Shown: one piece after another, positions 1-7,309 of the stretch
Layout of the letters: each line of letters starts with the position of its first letter
Numbering within the stretch: the stretch's first letter is position 1
Origin: CAADGY01 sp900696665
GTDB taxonomy: Bacteria > Acidobacteriota > Terriglobia > Bryobacterales > Bryobacteraceae
Assembly (NCBI GenBank): GCA_035063885.1
Contig: JAPSFM010000031.1
Span: forward strand, 1-50,414
Length of the DNA: 50,414 bases
Direction of reading: 5' to 3'
Program-made: the position numbers and the translations under genes
The notes under the pieces: generated by a model
Databases searched by the model: none
What the model saw: only the letters and a program-made list of their open reading frames with translations
Told to the model about the DNA's origin: nothing

Positions 1-1
1 C

Positions 2-97
2 TGGACTCTCCGGGGCGCCAACGCCATCCTGGCCCTCCGCTGCTGTCACCTCAACGCTCGCTTTGAAGACTATTGGGAGGGCCGTCGGGCAGCATGA
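2..97 (+). mobile_element. C-terminal end of a transposase, probably ISKra4-like (partial)
   Basis: An open frame runs in from the left edge and stops at TGA 95-97, giving the last 31 residues of a protein. The residues GANAILALRCCHL followed by an F-E-D-Y-W motif resemble, from memory, the C-terminal end of ISKra4-family transposases, which finish with an 'A..ALR....(G/A)RF(E/D).(Y/F)W' block. Only this tail is inside the window, so it is not possible to say whether the copy is intact. No terminal inverted repeat was recognised in the 70 bases after the stop. The family call is moderate; that it is the 3' end of some coding sequence is likelier. Confidence 0.5.
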
Positions 98-170
98 CTT
101 CCACTTTCATGTCGCGCACCCGTCCGCTTCGAATTTTGTACCGGGACAGGAAAGAGGTTAGGATGGGCGA

Positions 171-578
171 ATGGCGAATTTGGCACGACGGATCATCCGG
201 GGGCTTGCATTCGCTATGGCCCTAAGCTCCGCGGCCGTAGTCGCGGAAGCTCCCGCCTCGAAGAAGGGAAACACGCATCCACCGCGGACTTTCATCGCAA
301 CCGCACATTCGCAGGACGGAATCTCGGCGTCCGGACTCGAATCCGAGGAGGGCACTGTAGCAGCCGATCCTGATGTGCTTCCGCTTGGTTCCCTCATCCG
401 TGTGACCGGTGCGGGCAGCTATTCCGGCACCTATCATGTCATCGATACAGGCGCGAGGGTAAACGGCCGTCACATCGATATCTATATCCCCGATTCGAAA
501 GAAGCGCGGCGCTTCGGCCGGAGGCGCGTTATCGTCCAGTTGCTCAAGAAGGGCGAAGTAATAGAAGCGCGCCGTTAA
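171..578 (+). CDS. Exported 3D (Asp-Asp-Asp) domain protein
   Basis: The 135-residue product has a hydrophobic N-terminal stretch (about residues 9-27) that looks like a signal peptide, so it should act in the periplasm. Residues about 60-130 form a 3D domain, the double-psi beta barrel also seen in MltA and YuiC/YocH-type proteins. The visible signature is GTVAADPDVLPLGS, then VIDTG, then HIDIY, which places the three conserved aspartates in order. Such domains cleave or bind peptidoglycan, so a cell-wall role is likely. ATG 171 has a weak AGGATGGG ribosome site. The permease gene follows after 19 bases. The substrate is not known. Confidence 0.8.
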   Translation: MANLARRIIRGLAFAMALSSAAVVAEAPASKKGNTHPPRTFIATAHSQDGISASGLESEEGTVAADPDVLPLGSLIRVTGAGSYSGTYHVIDTGARVNGRHIDIYIPDSKEARRFGRRRVIVQLLKKGEVIEARR

Positions 579-597
579 CACGGAGGAACTGGACAGC

Positions 598-1971
598 TTG
601 GCTACCAACGAACAGCAGGGCGAGCACGAGTATATCAAAGAGAAATATGGACTGGTCCGGAGTCTGGGATTACTACAGGCGACCGCGTTGAACATGAGCA
701 ACATGGTGGGGATCGGGCCGTTCATCACGATCCCGCTGCTGCTGGCGTCGATGGGCGGGCCGCAGGCGCTATTGGGCTGGGTGCTCGGCGCGGTGCTGGC
801 GCTGTGCGACGGCCTCATCTGGGCTGAACTCGCGGCGGCGATGCCGGGTGCGGGCGGCACTTTTGTCTACCTGCTGGAGGCGTTCCGGAAAACCAGGCTG
901 GGGCGCGTTCTGCCGTTTCTCTTTATCTGGCAGTTCATCTTCAGCGGACCGCTGGAGATCGCTTCCGGCTACATCGGGTTTGCCCAGTATTTCGGTTACT
1001 TCTGGCGCGGGATGGATCCTTTGCATACCAGGATCGTTGGTCTATTGGTGGGCGTGGTAGCCGTCGTTCTGCTTTATCGCGGCATTACAGCAATCGGAAA
1101 AACAGTCGTGGTGTTGTGGGCGGGAATGCTCATCACCGTGGGATGGGTGATTGTCACCGGATTGTTTAATTTCAACCCGGAGTTGGCATTCGAATTTCCC
1201 CCGAACGCTTTCGGCTTCTCGACCGGGTTTGCGATGGGCCTGGGCTCGGCCATGCTCCTTGCCATGTACAACTGCCTCGGTTACTTCGGAATCTGTAACG
1301 TTGGTGGTGAAGTTCGAAATCCGGAGCGCGTGATACCGCGCTCCATCATCATTTCCGTGGTCGCGGTTTCATCCATCAATTTCTGCATCACGCTGAGTGT
1401 GATCGGCGTGATCCCCTGGCGGGAGGCGATGAACTCCAGTTATGTGGCCTCCGAGTTCATGGAGCGTATTTACGGCGGTTGGGCAGGCAGCGCCATCACG
1501 GTCCTGATTTTATGGTCCGCGTTCTCCTCCGTATTCGCCCTGCTGCTGGGCTATAGCAGAATTCCGTATGCTGCCGCGCTCGACGGCCATTTCTTCCGCG
1601 TGTTCGCAAAACTGCACCCGCGCAGCGAATTCCCCTATATTTCGTTGCTCGTCGTTGGCATTCTGTCGGCTGCGGCAAGCCTGTTGGACCTGAGCTCGGT
1701 GATCTCCGCATTGATGACGGCGCGCATTTTGATTCAGTTCATCGGCCAGATTTTCGCCGTTCACTACATCCGGAAACACCGCCCGGACATTGAACGCCCG
1801 TTCCGGATTTGGCTGTATCCCATTCCGAGCGTCATCGCTCTGCTTGGTTGGGTCTACATCTTCGCAACATCCGGCATCACATTCATCCTGTATGGATTCG
1901 CGACCGTGCTGGCGGGTTTGATTGCCTATGCGATCTGGTCGCGGCAGACCACGGGGCGGCAAGCGATTTGA
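598..1971 (+). CDS. APC-family amino acid permease
   Basis: The 457-residue product is strongly hydrophobic with about twelve membrane segments. It begins with the typical APC N-terminus: a short cytoplasmic head, then GLLQATALNMSNMVGIGPF, the unwound first helix with the G-x-G substrate contact. EVRNPERVIPRSI after helix 6 is another family hallmark. Amino acids or amines are the expected substrates, taken up by proton or cation symport or exchange; the exact substrate cannot be read. The start is TTG 598 with GGAGGA at 582-587, eleven bases upstream. It may be cotranscribed with the 3D-domain gene ahead of it. Confidence 0.85.
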   Translation: MATNEQQGEHEYIKEKYGLVRSLGLLQATALNMSNMVGIGPFITIPLLLASMGGPQALLGWVLGAVLALCDGLIWAELAAAMPGAGGTFVYLLEAFRKTRLGRVLPFLFIWQFIFSGPLEIASGYIGFAQYFGYFWRGMDPLHTRIVGLLVGVVAVVLLYRGITAIGKTVVVLWAGMLITVGWVIVTGLFNFNPELAFEFPPNAFGFSTGFAMGLGSAMLLAMYNCLGYFGICNVGGEVRNPERVIPRSIIISVVAVSSINFCITLSVIGVIPWREAMNSSYVASEFMERIYGGWAGSAITVLILWSAFSSVFALLLGYSRIPYAAALDGHFFRVFAKLHPRSEFPYISLLVVGILSAAASLLDLSSVISALMTARILIQFIGQIFAVHYIRKHRPDIERPFRIWLYPIPSVIALLGWVYIFATSGITFILYGFATVLAGLIAYAIWSRQTTGRQAI

Positions 1972-2404
1972 TCCGGATGTCCTCCCGGTAGCACCGCGAC
2001 ACCAACGTTTCCCGGGAATTCGCCACAGGTTCCAATGCCTGATGTCGTGGCAGAAGATCTTGAAAGTGGAAAGAGTAGGAACCGCCGGGCAGCGCTCCGG
2101 GATGCCCCCAACAGCCAGCCTCAGGAGATTCGAACTGTGCCTGCTCTTTGATCCCCGGCAGCAGTTCCTGCCGAATCATTCCAATCATGGCTACATTACA
2201 TGGCCGTCTTGGGCGCGGTGCTGCGGTACTTGGCCCGGAGCGACAGGCGGAATTGCGCCCAGTAGAGTGCCCGCTCCATCAAGGACGGACACCGCGGGAC
2301 TGACTTCGTGGATTTTGACGTCTCCGCTTGCGGCGGCATTACTGACCAAAACGCAAGATACCGATCGGTTTGCCAGTGGGACATGAATCTTTCACCCGGC
2401 TGGC
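1972..2404. other. 433-bp stretch with no recognised gene
   Basis: Short open frames exist on both strands, for example minus 1883-2188 and minus 2196-2486. The first overlaps the 3' end of the permease and the second runs into the tRNA gene. None has a convincing ribosome site or a recognisable product. The stretch could be untranslated sequence or a decayed gene. No riboswitch, repeat array or insertion-sequence end was recognised. Confidence 0.4.
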
Positions 2405-2497
2405 GGAAGCTAGTGGGAGTCGAACCCACCCGCGACACTCGTCGCGCCGCACACTGGTTTTGAAGACCAGGCCCGGCACCGGCCAAGGCTAGCTTCC
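2405..2497 (-). tRNA. selC: tRNA-Sec (anticodon UCA)
   Basis: Read on the minus strand, the gene has an 8-bp acceptor stem, GGAAGCTA pairing with TAGCTTCC, instead of the usual 7 bp. It has a 5-bp anticodon stem around the loop CTTCAAA, which carries the UCA anticodon that reads UGA. A long variable arm (TGTGCGGCGCGACGAGTGTCGCGG) and the T-arm GTGGG-TTCGACT-CCCAC complete it. Total length is 93 nt without an encoded CCA. All of these are diagnostic of bacterial selenocysteine tRNA and match the E. coli selC layout. No selA, selB or selD gene lies in the window. Confidence 0.95.
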
Positions 2498-2529
2498 AGG
2501 AGAGATTCTAACATCAGAGAGATGCGCAT

Positions 2530-3195
2530 CTAGCCTAACGGCTTTACGCCCGCACGGGATTCCGCTGCAGCGGCACGCTGAGCCTTCCGGCGTTTCCGGG
2601 CGAGTTCCAACAGTTCCCGCCGCCGCCGCGCTTTCACTTGGACATCCACTTTTCGCCAGAATTTGCGGAAGTAATCGGCTGCCGAGAGTACGGCAAAGAT
2701 TACTACGGCCCACATGGAAAGACTGGCGGCTCCGCTGAGAACTGGCCACTGTACGCTCAGCATTAACAAAGAGATGGCCACTACCTGGGTGGCCATCTTG
2801 GTTTTTCCGAGCTCGCTCGCCCGAATCGTGTAGCCTTCCGCCGCGGCGATGCTTCGTAAACCGGAAACGGCGAATTCGCGGCCAATGATGAGGATGACCA
2901 TCCAGCTTGAGACAACCCGCACTTCCACCAGGGAGATCAAGGCTGAGGACACCAGAAGCTTATCAGCGACAGGGTCCAGCAGAGTGCCGACCGTAGTGAT
3001 CTGCTTCCAGCGGCGCGCTAGATAGCCATCCAGCATATCTGTGGCGGCCGCGGCCAGGAAGATCCCCAGCGCCAGAAAGGCATTTGTTACTGGTACTCCC
3101 AGGATTTCGTGTGTTCGGTTCTCCTGAACCAGCGCCGCTACCAACAGCGGGACAAAGAAAATTCGGAGCAGCGTCAGGAGATTCGGCAGATTCAT
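2530..3195 (-). CDS. pgsA: CDP-diacylglycerol--glycerol-3-phosphate 3-phosphatidyltransferase
   Basis: The enzyme makes phosphatidylglycerophosphate, the committed step toward phosphatidylglycerol and cardiolipin, in the inner membrane. The 221-residue product begins MNLPNLLTLLRI, the usual PgsA opening. It carries the full CDP-alcohol phosphatidyltransferase motif D-x2-DG-x2-AR-x8-G-x3-D-x3-D as DMLDGYLAR...G...LDPVAD, with several membrane helices. The C-terminus is a basic, helical tail of about 40 residues rich in R, K and A, longer than the minimal family. I prefer ATG 3195 to the in-frame TTG at 3207, because homologues start at this methionine. It is the second CDP-alcohol transferase in the window. 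Confidence 0.93.
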   Translation of the reverse strand: MNLPNLLTLLRIFFVPLLVAALVQENRTHEILGVPVTNAFLALGIFLAAAATDMLDGYLARRWKQITTVGTLLDPVADKLLVSSALISLVEVRVVSSWMVILIIGREFAVSGLRSIAAAEGYTIRASELGKTKMATQVVAISLLMLSVQWPVLSGAASLSMWAVVIFAVLSAADYFRKFWRKVDVQVKARRRRELLELARKRRKAQRAAAAESRAGVKPLG

Positions 3196-3275
3196 CCGTC
3201 CACTCAACTATAAACCCCGGTGCAACTGGTTTGCTAACCGTCGCGTACCGGTTTTACATTGAAAACGCATCGCTT

Positions 3276-4604
3276 TCATTCCGGGACCAAATAACGCTGC
3301 AGCCGCTGGCGCACCGCCGCTGTGACGTCCGCTGTAATCTCGCAGTAATCGTCTGTGTCCTCCCGGCCTGTCACGCGCCCATGCTCATACAGGTAGTTGA
3401 TTCCGGCGCCTTCACTGACCGGAAACCGGAACAGAGCGCGAGAAACGGGGTCGCCCGGAAGCGCCTCGTCGATCGTCGCGATCAGATCCGGAATGCCCAG
3501 GCCGGAAGTGGCGGAGACCGCAACGGCAGGCGCGGAAACATCGCTGCCTGTAATGCGCCGCGCGGCTGCGGCTGCATTGGAAACGGCGCCCCCGAGGCGA
3601 TCCGCCTTATTCAGGACCACAATCTGGGCAGTGGCTCCGGCGCCGATATCAGAGAGAACTTCAAAAACGTGCTGTGTCTGCTGGGCAGCGTGCACCGACG
3701 AGGCGTCGATCACGTGTAACAGCAATGCTGCTTCGGTGACCTCTTCGAGCGTGGCGCGGAAGGCCCGCACCAGAGTTGTCGGTAGATTGCGGATAAAACC
3801 GACCGTGTCGCTCAGCAGCGCGCGCCGGTTGGACGGCAAGGCAATCGCGCGTACCGTAGGGTCGAGCGTGGCGAACATTCTGGCATCGGCCAGCACTCCC
3901 GCTCCGGTTAATCGGTTAAACAAAGTCGATTTACCGGCATTCGTGTATCCGACCAGGGCAATGGTGGCCAGCGGCACCGATCGCCTTTTTTGCCGCTGCG
4001 TGGAACGTCCGGCACGAACACTATCGAGATCGCCCTCGATTTTCCGGATGCGGCGAAAAATCCGCCGCCGGTCTGTTTCCAATTGTGTTTCACCGGGCCC
4101 CCTGGTTCCAATGCCAGCGCCGAGGCGAGACATCTCCGTGCCGCGGCCGGCCAGGCGCGGGAGCAGGTAGTTGAGCTGGGCCAGTTCCACCTGCAACTGC
4201 CCCTCACGGGTGTGTGCTCTTCGCGCAAAGATGTCCAGAATCAATTGTGTGCGGTCCACAACCTTAGCCTGCAGCGCCCGTTCCAGGTTTCTCTGTTGTG
4301 TGGGCGTCAGTTCCTGGTCAAATAGGACAACGCCGGCTGAATACGCCCGGACGAGCGCGGCAAGCTCATCAACTTTTCCTGAACCGACGAGAGTGGCCGC
4401 ATCCATGCGCGGACGCGATTGAACGACACGTTCCACTACTTCGGCCCCGGCACTGATAGCCAGCGAAGTAAGTTCGTCGAGCGATTCCTCGGGTGTGTAA
4501 TCGAGTACACTCGCGACAGCCTCGGCACGCCGCAACTGGCGGTCCTTTATGTGGAGGCCAACCAGTACTGCTCTCTCCTTAGCCGGGTTCGCTGCCGCTG
4601 AAAT
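3276..4604 (-). CDS. hflX: GTPase HflX (ribosome-splitting), predicted AUU start
   Basis: HflX binds 50S subunits and splits stalled ribosomes. The N-terminal domain contains VVLFDQELTPTQQRNLE and the GPGETQLETDRR linker. The G domain has G1 GYTNAGKST, G3 DTVGFI and G4 NKAD. The nearest conventional start, TTG 4535, has an acceptable AAAGGA but leaves out the conserved first strand, KERAVLVGLHI. The frame is open back to the hfq stop codon, and its first codon is ATT (4604-4602). GGAGG lies exactly five bases before it, giving a 442-residue protein. CTG 4565, behind AAGGAG, is another option. The gene follows hfq with no gap, the same order as the enterobacterial hfq-hflX operon. Confidence 0.92.
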   Translation of the reverse strand: MSAAANPAKERAVLVGLHIKDRQLRRAEAVASVLDYTPEESLDELTSLAISAGAEVVERVVQSRPRMDAATLVGSGKVDELAALVRAYSAGVVLFDQELTPTQQRNLERALQAKVVDRTQLILDIFARRAHTREGQLQVELAQLNYLLPRLAGRGTEMSRLGAGIGTRGPGETQLETDRRRIFRRIRKIEGDLDSVRAGRSTQRQKRRSVPLATIALVGYTNAGKSTLFNRLTGAGVLADARMFATLDPTVRAIALPSNRRALLSDTVGFIRNLPTTLVRAFRATLEEVTEAALLLHVIDASSVHAAQQTQHVFEVLSDIGAGATAQIVVLNKADRLGGAVSNAAAAARRITGSDVSAPAVAVSATSGLGIPDLIATIDEALPGDPVSRALFRFPVSEGAGINYLYEHGRVTGREDTDDYCEITADVTAAVRQRLQRYLVPE

Positions 4605-4904
4605 TCAACCCTCCACAGAATCTGCTGGTGCGCCGGGTGAGGGAGCGTGGGGAACACCCGTTCCGGTGGCCACTGTTGTATGGGAGCCGGCATGGGTGGG
4701 CTTGGAGATTACAACGGTTGAAATTGCATGTTTGAAAATCAACTGCTCCTGGCTATTGGACTCCAGAATGAGCGAGTACTTGTCGAAACTTTTAATTCTG
4801 CCGGACAGCTTCACACCGCTCATGAGATAAATGGTCAGAAAGATCTTCTCTTTGCGCGCATTGTTTAGAAAAGCTTCTTGTATGTTTTGCGCCAGCTTTT
4901 CCAT
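4605..4904 (-). CDS. hfq: RNA chaperone Hfq
   Basis: Hfq forms a hexameric ring that anneals small RNAs to mRNAs. The 99-residue product starts MEKLAQNIQEAFLN at ATG 4904, with AAGGA upstream. The Sm1 region is KIFLTIYLMSGVKLSGRIKSFDKYSLIL. The Sm2 motif is IFKHAISTV, a variant of the enteric YKHAIST. A Thr/Gly/Pro-rich tail of about 25 residues follows the core. Upstream in-frame methionines would add an unrelated N-terminus and were not used. Its TGA stop directly abuts hflX in the same reading frame. Confidence 0.95.
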   Translation of the reverse strand: MEKLAQNIQEAFLNNARKEKIFLTIYLMSGVKLSGRIKSFDKYSLILESNSQEQLIFKHAISTVVISKPTHAGSHTTVATGTGVPHAPSPGAPADSVEG

Positions 4905-5012
4905 CTGTTTTCCTTTACTCGGCGGAATAGGCCAAAGCTCCTCGAATCCTTTGGCGTTCCAGATTGTACAACATATTCCCGACACGGCCCTGAGCATCGG
5001 CCGGCAGGGAAC

Positions 5013-5543
5013 TCACCGGCGCGATAACCGGCTACAGGCATTTGCCGCTCCCGTGATGTCGATAGCGGCGGAACCTTCTTCAATGTGTTGGATGCGGCCC
5101 TCTTTGTCAATCACAAAGGTTGCCCGGTTGGCAATGCCGCGCTCGGGCATCAGGACCCCAAACTTTCGCGAAACCTCACGCGTGGCAAAGTCGCTCAGCA
5201 TCGGGAACTTCACCTTGAGGTCTTCCGCAAAGCGCCTTTGGGATGGAGTATTGTCGGTGCTGACACCGAACACCTCCGTGCCGGCGCCGGTGAACTTGTC
5301 CAGGCCTAACTGATAGGCTTGCATCTCCCTCGTGCAGCCACCAGTGAATGCCGCCGGGTAGAACGCGAGGACGACGTTCTTTTGACCGCGGAAGGCCGAC
5401 AACGTCACTGGTTTACCCGTGGTGGACGGCAGGGTAAAATCCGGGGCCATGTCTCCGACCTTCAAATGCGTCTTCGGCGGCGTTTGAGCGAACAGCGCAC
5501 AGGCAACGGCAACGCCGATGGCGATGGTTTGTGAGTGCTTCAT
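5013..5543 (-). CDS. Exported peroxiredoxin (AhpC/TSA, BCP-like)
   Basis: This is a thiol peroxidase with a predicted signal peptide (MKHSQTIAIGVAVACALFAQ), so it should remove peroxides in the periplasm. The thioredoxin-fold core starts with GDMAPDFTLPSTTGKPVTLS. The peroxidatic cysteine lies in FYPAAFTGGCTREM, which differs from the usual P-x3-(T/S)xxC only in lacking the proline before C. A second cysteine near the C-terminus (ANACSRL) could be the resolving residue. The start is ATG 5543 behind GGAGGG; the open frame continues further upstream without family similarity. Despite the tRNA-Sec nearby, the active residue is encoded as cysteine. Confidence 0.87.
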   Translation of the reverse strand: MKHSQTIAIGVAVACALFAQTPPKTHLKVGDMAPDFTLPSTTGKPVTLSAFRGQKNVVLAFYPAAFTGGCTREMQAYQLGLDKFTGAGTEVFGVSTDNTPSQRRFAEDLKVKFPMLSDFATREVSRKFGVLMPERGIANRATFVIDKEGRIQHIEEGSAAIDITGAANACSRLSRR

Positions 5544-5640
5544 CGTCCCTCCAGCTTGTGACAATAGTCTAGCAGTCTGTGGCGGAAGCTGCGACCCGCA
5601 CCGCATTTGATACGATCCTGAGGAGTCCGGGGAACTCATT

Positions 5641-6957
5641 ATGGAACGTAGAGACTTCTGGAAAGGGATACTTGGCGCGCCCGCGATATCGGCCGCCGCG
5701 GCCCAACAATACGAAAAGAACATCCGTGGCCTTCCCGCGCTGACGATCAAAGACGTGAAGGTAATCCCGACGAGTGGCGGTGGAAGGTACCGTTGGGTGT
5801 TCCTGAAGATTATTACCAGCGAGCCCGGCCTGTATGGCATCGGTTCGGCAGGCAATCACTACCAGACTCATGCCGTGATCGCCGCGCTCGAGAAGCACCT
5901 GAAGCCGTGGCTCATCGGAAAAGATCCGAACCGGATTGAGGATCTGTGGCAAAGCGCGCACGTACGCACGTATTGGCGTAACGGCCCGATCAACAACAAC
6001 GTATTGAGCGCGATGGACATGGCGCTATGGGACATCAAGGGCAAGCGTGCGGGAATGCCCGTCTATGAATTGCTCGGCGGTAAAGCGCGCGACGCGGTTC
6101 CCTGCTACGACCATGCAGCAGGCCCAGACAGGGAGTCAGCCGTCGAGGGCGTCCGCAAATCCATAGAAAACGGCTACCGTTTTATCCGTGTTCAGTACGG
6201 AGGAAACTACGGCGGCGGAGGCTTTATTCCGCCCGGGGAAGGCAGCCGCCCCGAGGGAGGCTACAGCGGGCCTGCATTTGACGAAGAACTCTATGTGGAG
6301 ACGATTCCGCCCCTCTTCGACTACATTCGATCGAAGGTTGGCTTCGGTCCCAAGCTGTGCCACGATGTGCATTCTCATTTGACCGGGACAAATGCCGTCG
6401 AGTTTTCGCGGCGCATGCAGCCTTTCCAGATGCTGTTCATCGAAGACGTGTTACCTCCCGAACAGATCGCCTGGTACAAGAACATTCGCAGCGTCTGCTC
6501 AACACCCCAAGCCGTGGGCGAAGTCTTCTCGCACCCTTATGAATACCTGCCCCTGGTCTTCGAACGGCTGATCGATTTCATCCGGTGCCGCGTGTCGGCG
6601 ATCGGCGGGATTACAGCGGCGAAAAAAATAGCCACGCTATGTGAGATCTGCGGCGTGAAAACGGCTTTTCAGGAGGGCGGCGAAAACGACCCGGTGAACC
6701 AGATGGCCAGCTACCATGTGGACATCTCCAGCACCGGTTTTGGAATCCAGGAAGAGAACGGGTTTCCGCCGGTGGTTCACGAGATGATGCCCGGCACGGC
6801 ACAAATAAGGCGTGGCTATTTGTACGGCAGTGAGAAGCCAGGTATCGGGGTCGATATTCAGGAGCAACTCGCGTCTAAATACCCACTTGGCGAGATGAAG
6901 AACGGCGGCGCATATGGGACTGATCGGGCCATGGACGGCTCGGTGGTTAAGCCTTAG
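5641..6957 (+). CDS. Enolase-superfamily dehydratase (mannonate dehydratase/RspA-like), exported
   Basis: The 438-residue protein has a Tat-like start (MERRDFWKG) and an enolase-superfamily fold. The N-terminal part matches the ManD/RspA group: HRIEDLWQ-type block, YWRNGPINNN, and MDMALWDIKGKRAGMPVYELLGGKARD. Metal ligands are plausible in CHDVHSHLT (Asp), LFIEDVL (Glu) and AVGEVF (Glu). The position where ManD enzymes have the catalytic His (HG.TDLSPV) reads QEGGENDPV here. The exact acid-sugar substrate is therefore uncertain, and may not be mannonate. An aldonic or uronic acid is the likeliest class. An unrelated enolase-superfamily gene lies near the right end of the window. Confidence 0.75.
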   Translation: MERRDFWKGILGAPAISAAAAQQYEKNIRGLPALTIKDVKVIPTSGGGRYRWVFLKIITSEPGLYGIGSAGNHYQTHAVIAALEKHLKPWLIGKDPNRIEDLWQSAHVRTYWRNGPINNNVLSAMDMALWDIKGKRAGMPVYELLGGKARDAVPCYDHAAGPDRESAVEGVRKSIENGYRFIRVQYGGNYGGGGFIPPGEGSRPEGGYSGPAFDEELYVETIPPLFDYIRSKVGFGPKLCHDVHSHLTGTNAVEFSRRMQPFQMLFIEDVLPPEQIAWYKNIRSVCSTPQAVGEVFSHPYEYLPLVFERLIDFIRCRVSAIGGITAAKKIATLCEICGVKTAFQEGGENDPVNQMASYHVDISSTGFGIQEENGFPPVVHEMMPGTAQIRRGYLYGSEKPGIGVDIQEQLASKYPLGEMKNGGAYGTDRAMDGSVVKP

Positions 6958-7041
6958 CAACTTGACTTCCAGATATAGCGCCCTCGATGATGGAAGAGAT
7001 TCAATCTATGGCTGGCCAGCGCGAAAAGGGGGTGAAGACAT

Positions 7042-7239
7042 TTGGCAGAAGTCCATGTGCAGGATGGTGAAACCCTCGAAAGCGCCTTGCGGCGGTTCAA
7101 ACGCAAAGTTCAGCAAGAGGACATCATTAAAGAAATCAAGAGACACTCGTTCTACTTAAAACCGGGTGAGAAGCGCCGTGTAAAAGAGGCGCTCGCGCGG
7201 AAGCGGAATCGCAAGAAGCGAAGCCGCGATATTGAGTAG
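7042..7239 (+). CDS. rpsU: 30S ribosomal protein S21
   Basis: The 65-residue basic protein begins MAEVHVQDGETLESALRRFKRKV and ends in a K/R-rich tail, as S21 proteins do. It takes part in translation initiation on the small subunit. The start is TTG 7042 behind a strong AAAAGGGGGTG site. It is followed by a clear intrinsic terminator, so it forms a short transcript of its own. Confidence 0.95.
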   Translation: MAEVHVQDGETLESALRRFKRKVQQEDIIKEIKRHSFYLKPGEKRRVKEALARKRNRKKRSRDIE

Positions 7240-7268
7240 TACGAGAGGATCCAAACCGGATTACAACG

Positions 7269-7300
7269 AAGGGGCAGGTTTCGGCCTGCCCTTTTCTTTT
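7269..7300 (+). terminator. Intrinsic terminator of rpsU
   Basis: GGGCAGG (7272-7278) pairs perfectly with CCTGCCC (7285-7291) around a TTTCGG loop. It is followed by TTTTCTTTT. This is a textbook rho-independent terminator. It also separates rpsU from the convergent minus-strand operon ending at 7310. Confidence 0.9.
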
Positions 7301-7309
7301 GTGCTCAGG

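Noticed and set aside
1922..2386. Plus-strand 154-codon frame after the permease
   Set aside because: It overlaps the permease 3' end, has no ribosome site, and its composition looks like a chance frame in GC-rich DNA.
2196..2486. Minus-strand frame running into tRNA-Sec
   Set aside because: It begins inside the tRNA gene, has no ribosome site and shows no recognisable product.
4599..4613. UGA between hfq and hflX as a selenocysteine codon
   Set aside because: Hfq and HflX are complete proteins on either side of the UGA. No SECIS-like hairpin follows, and neither family is known to contain selenocysteine.
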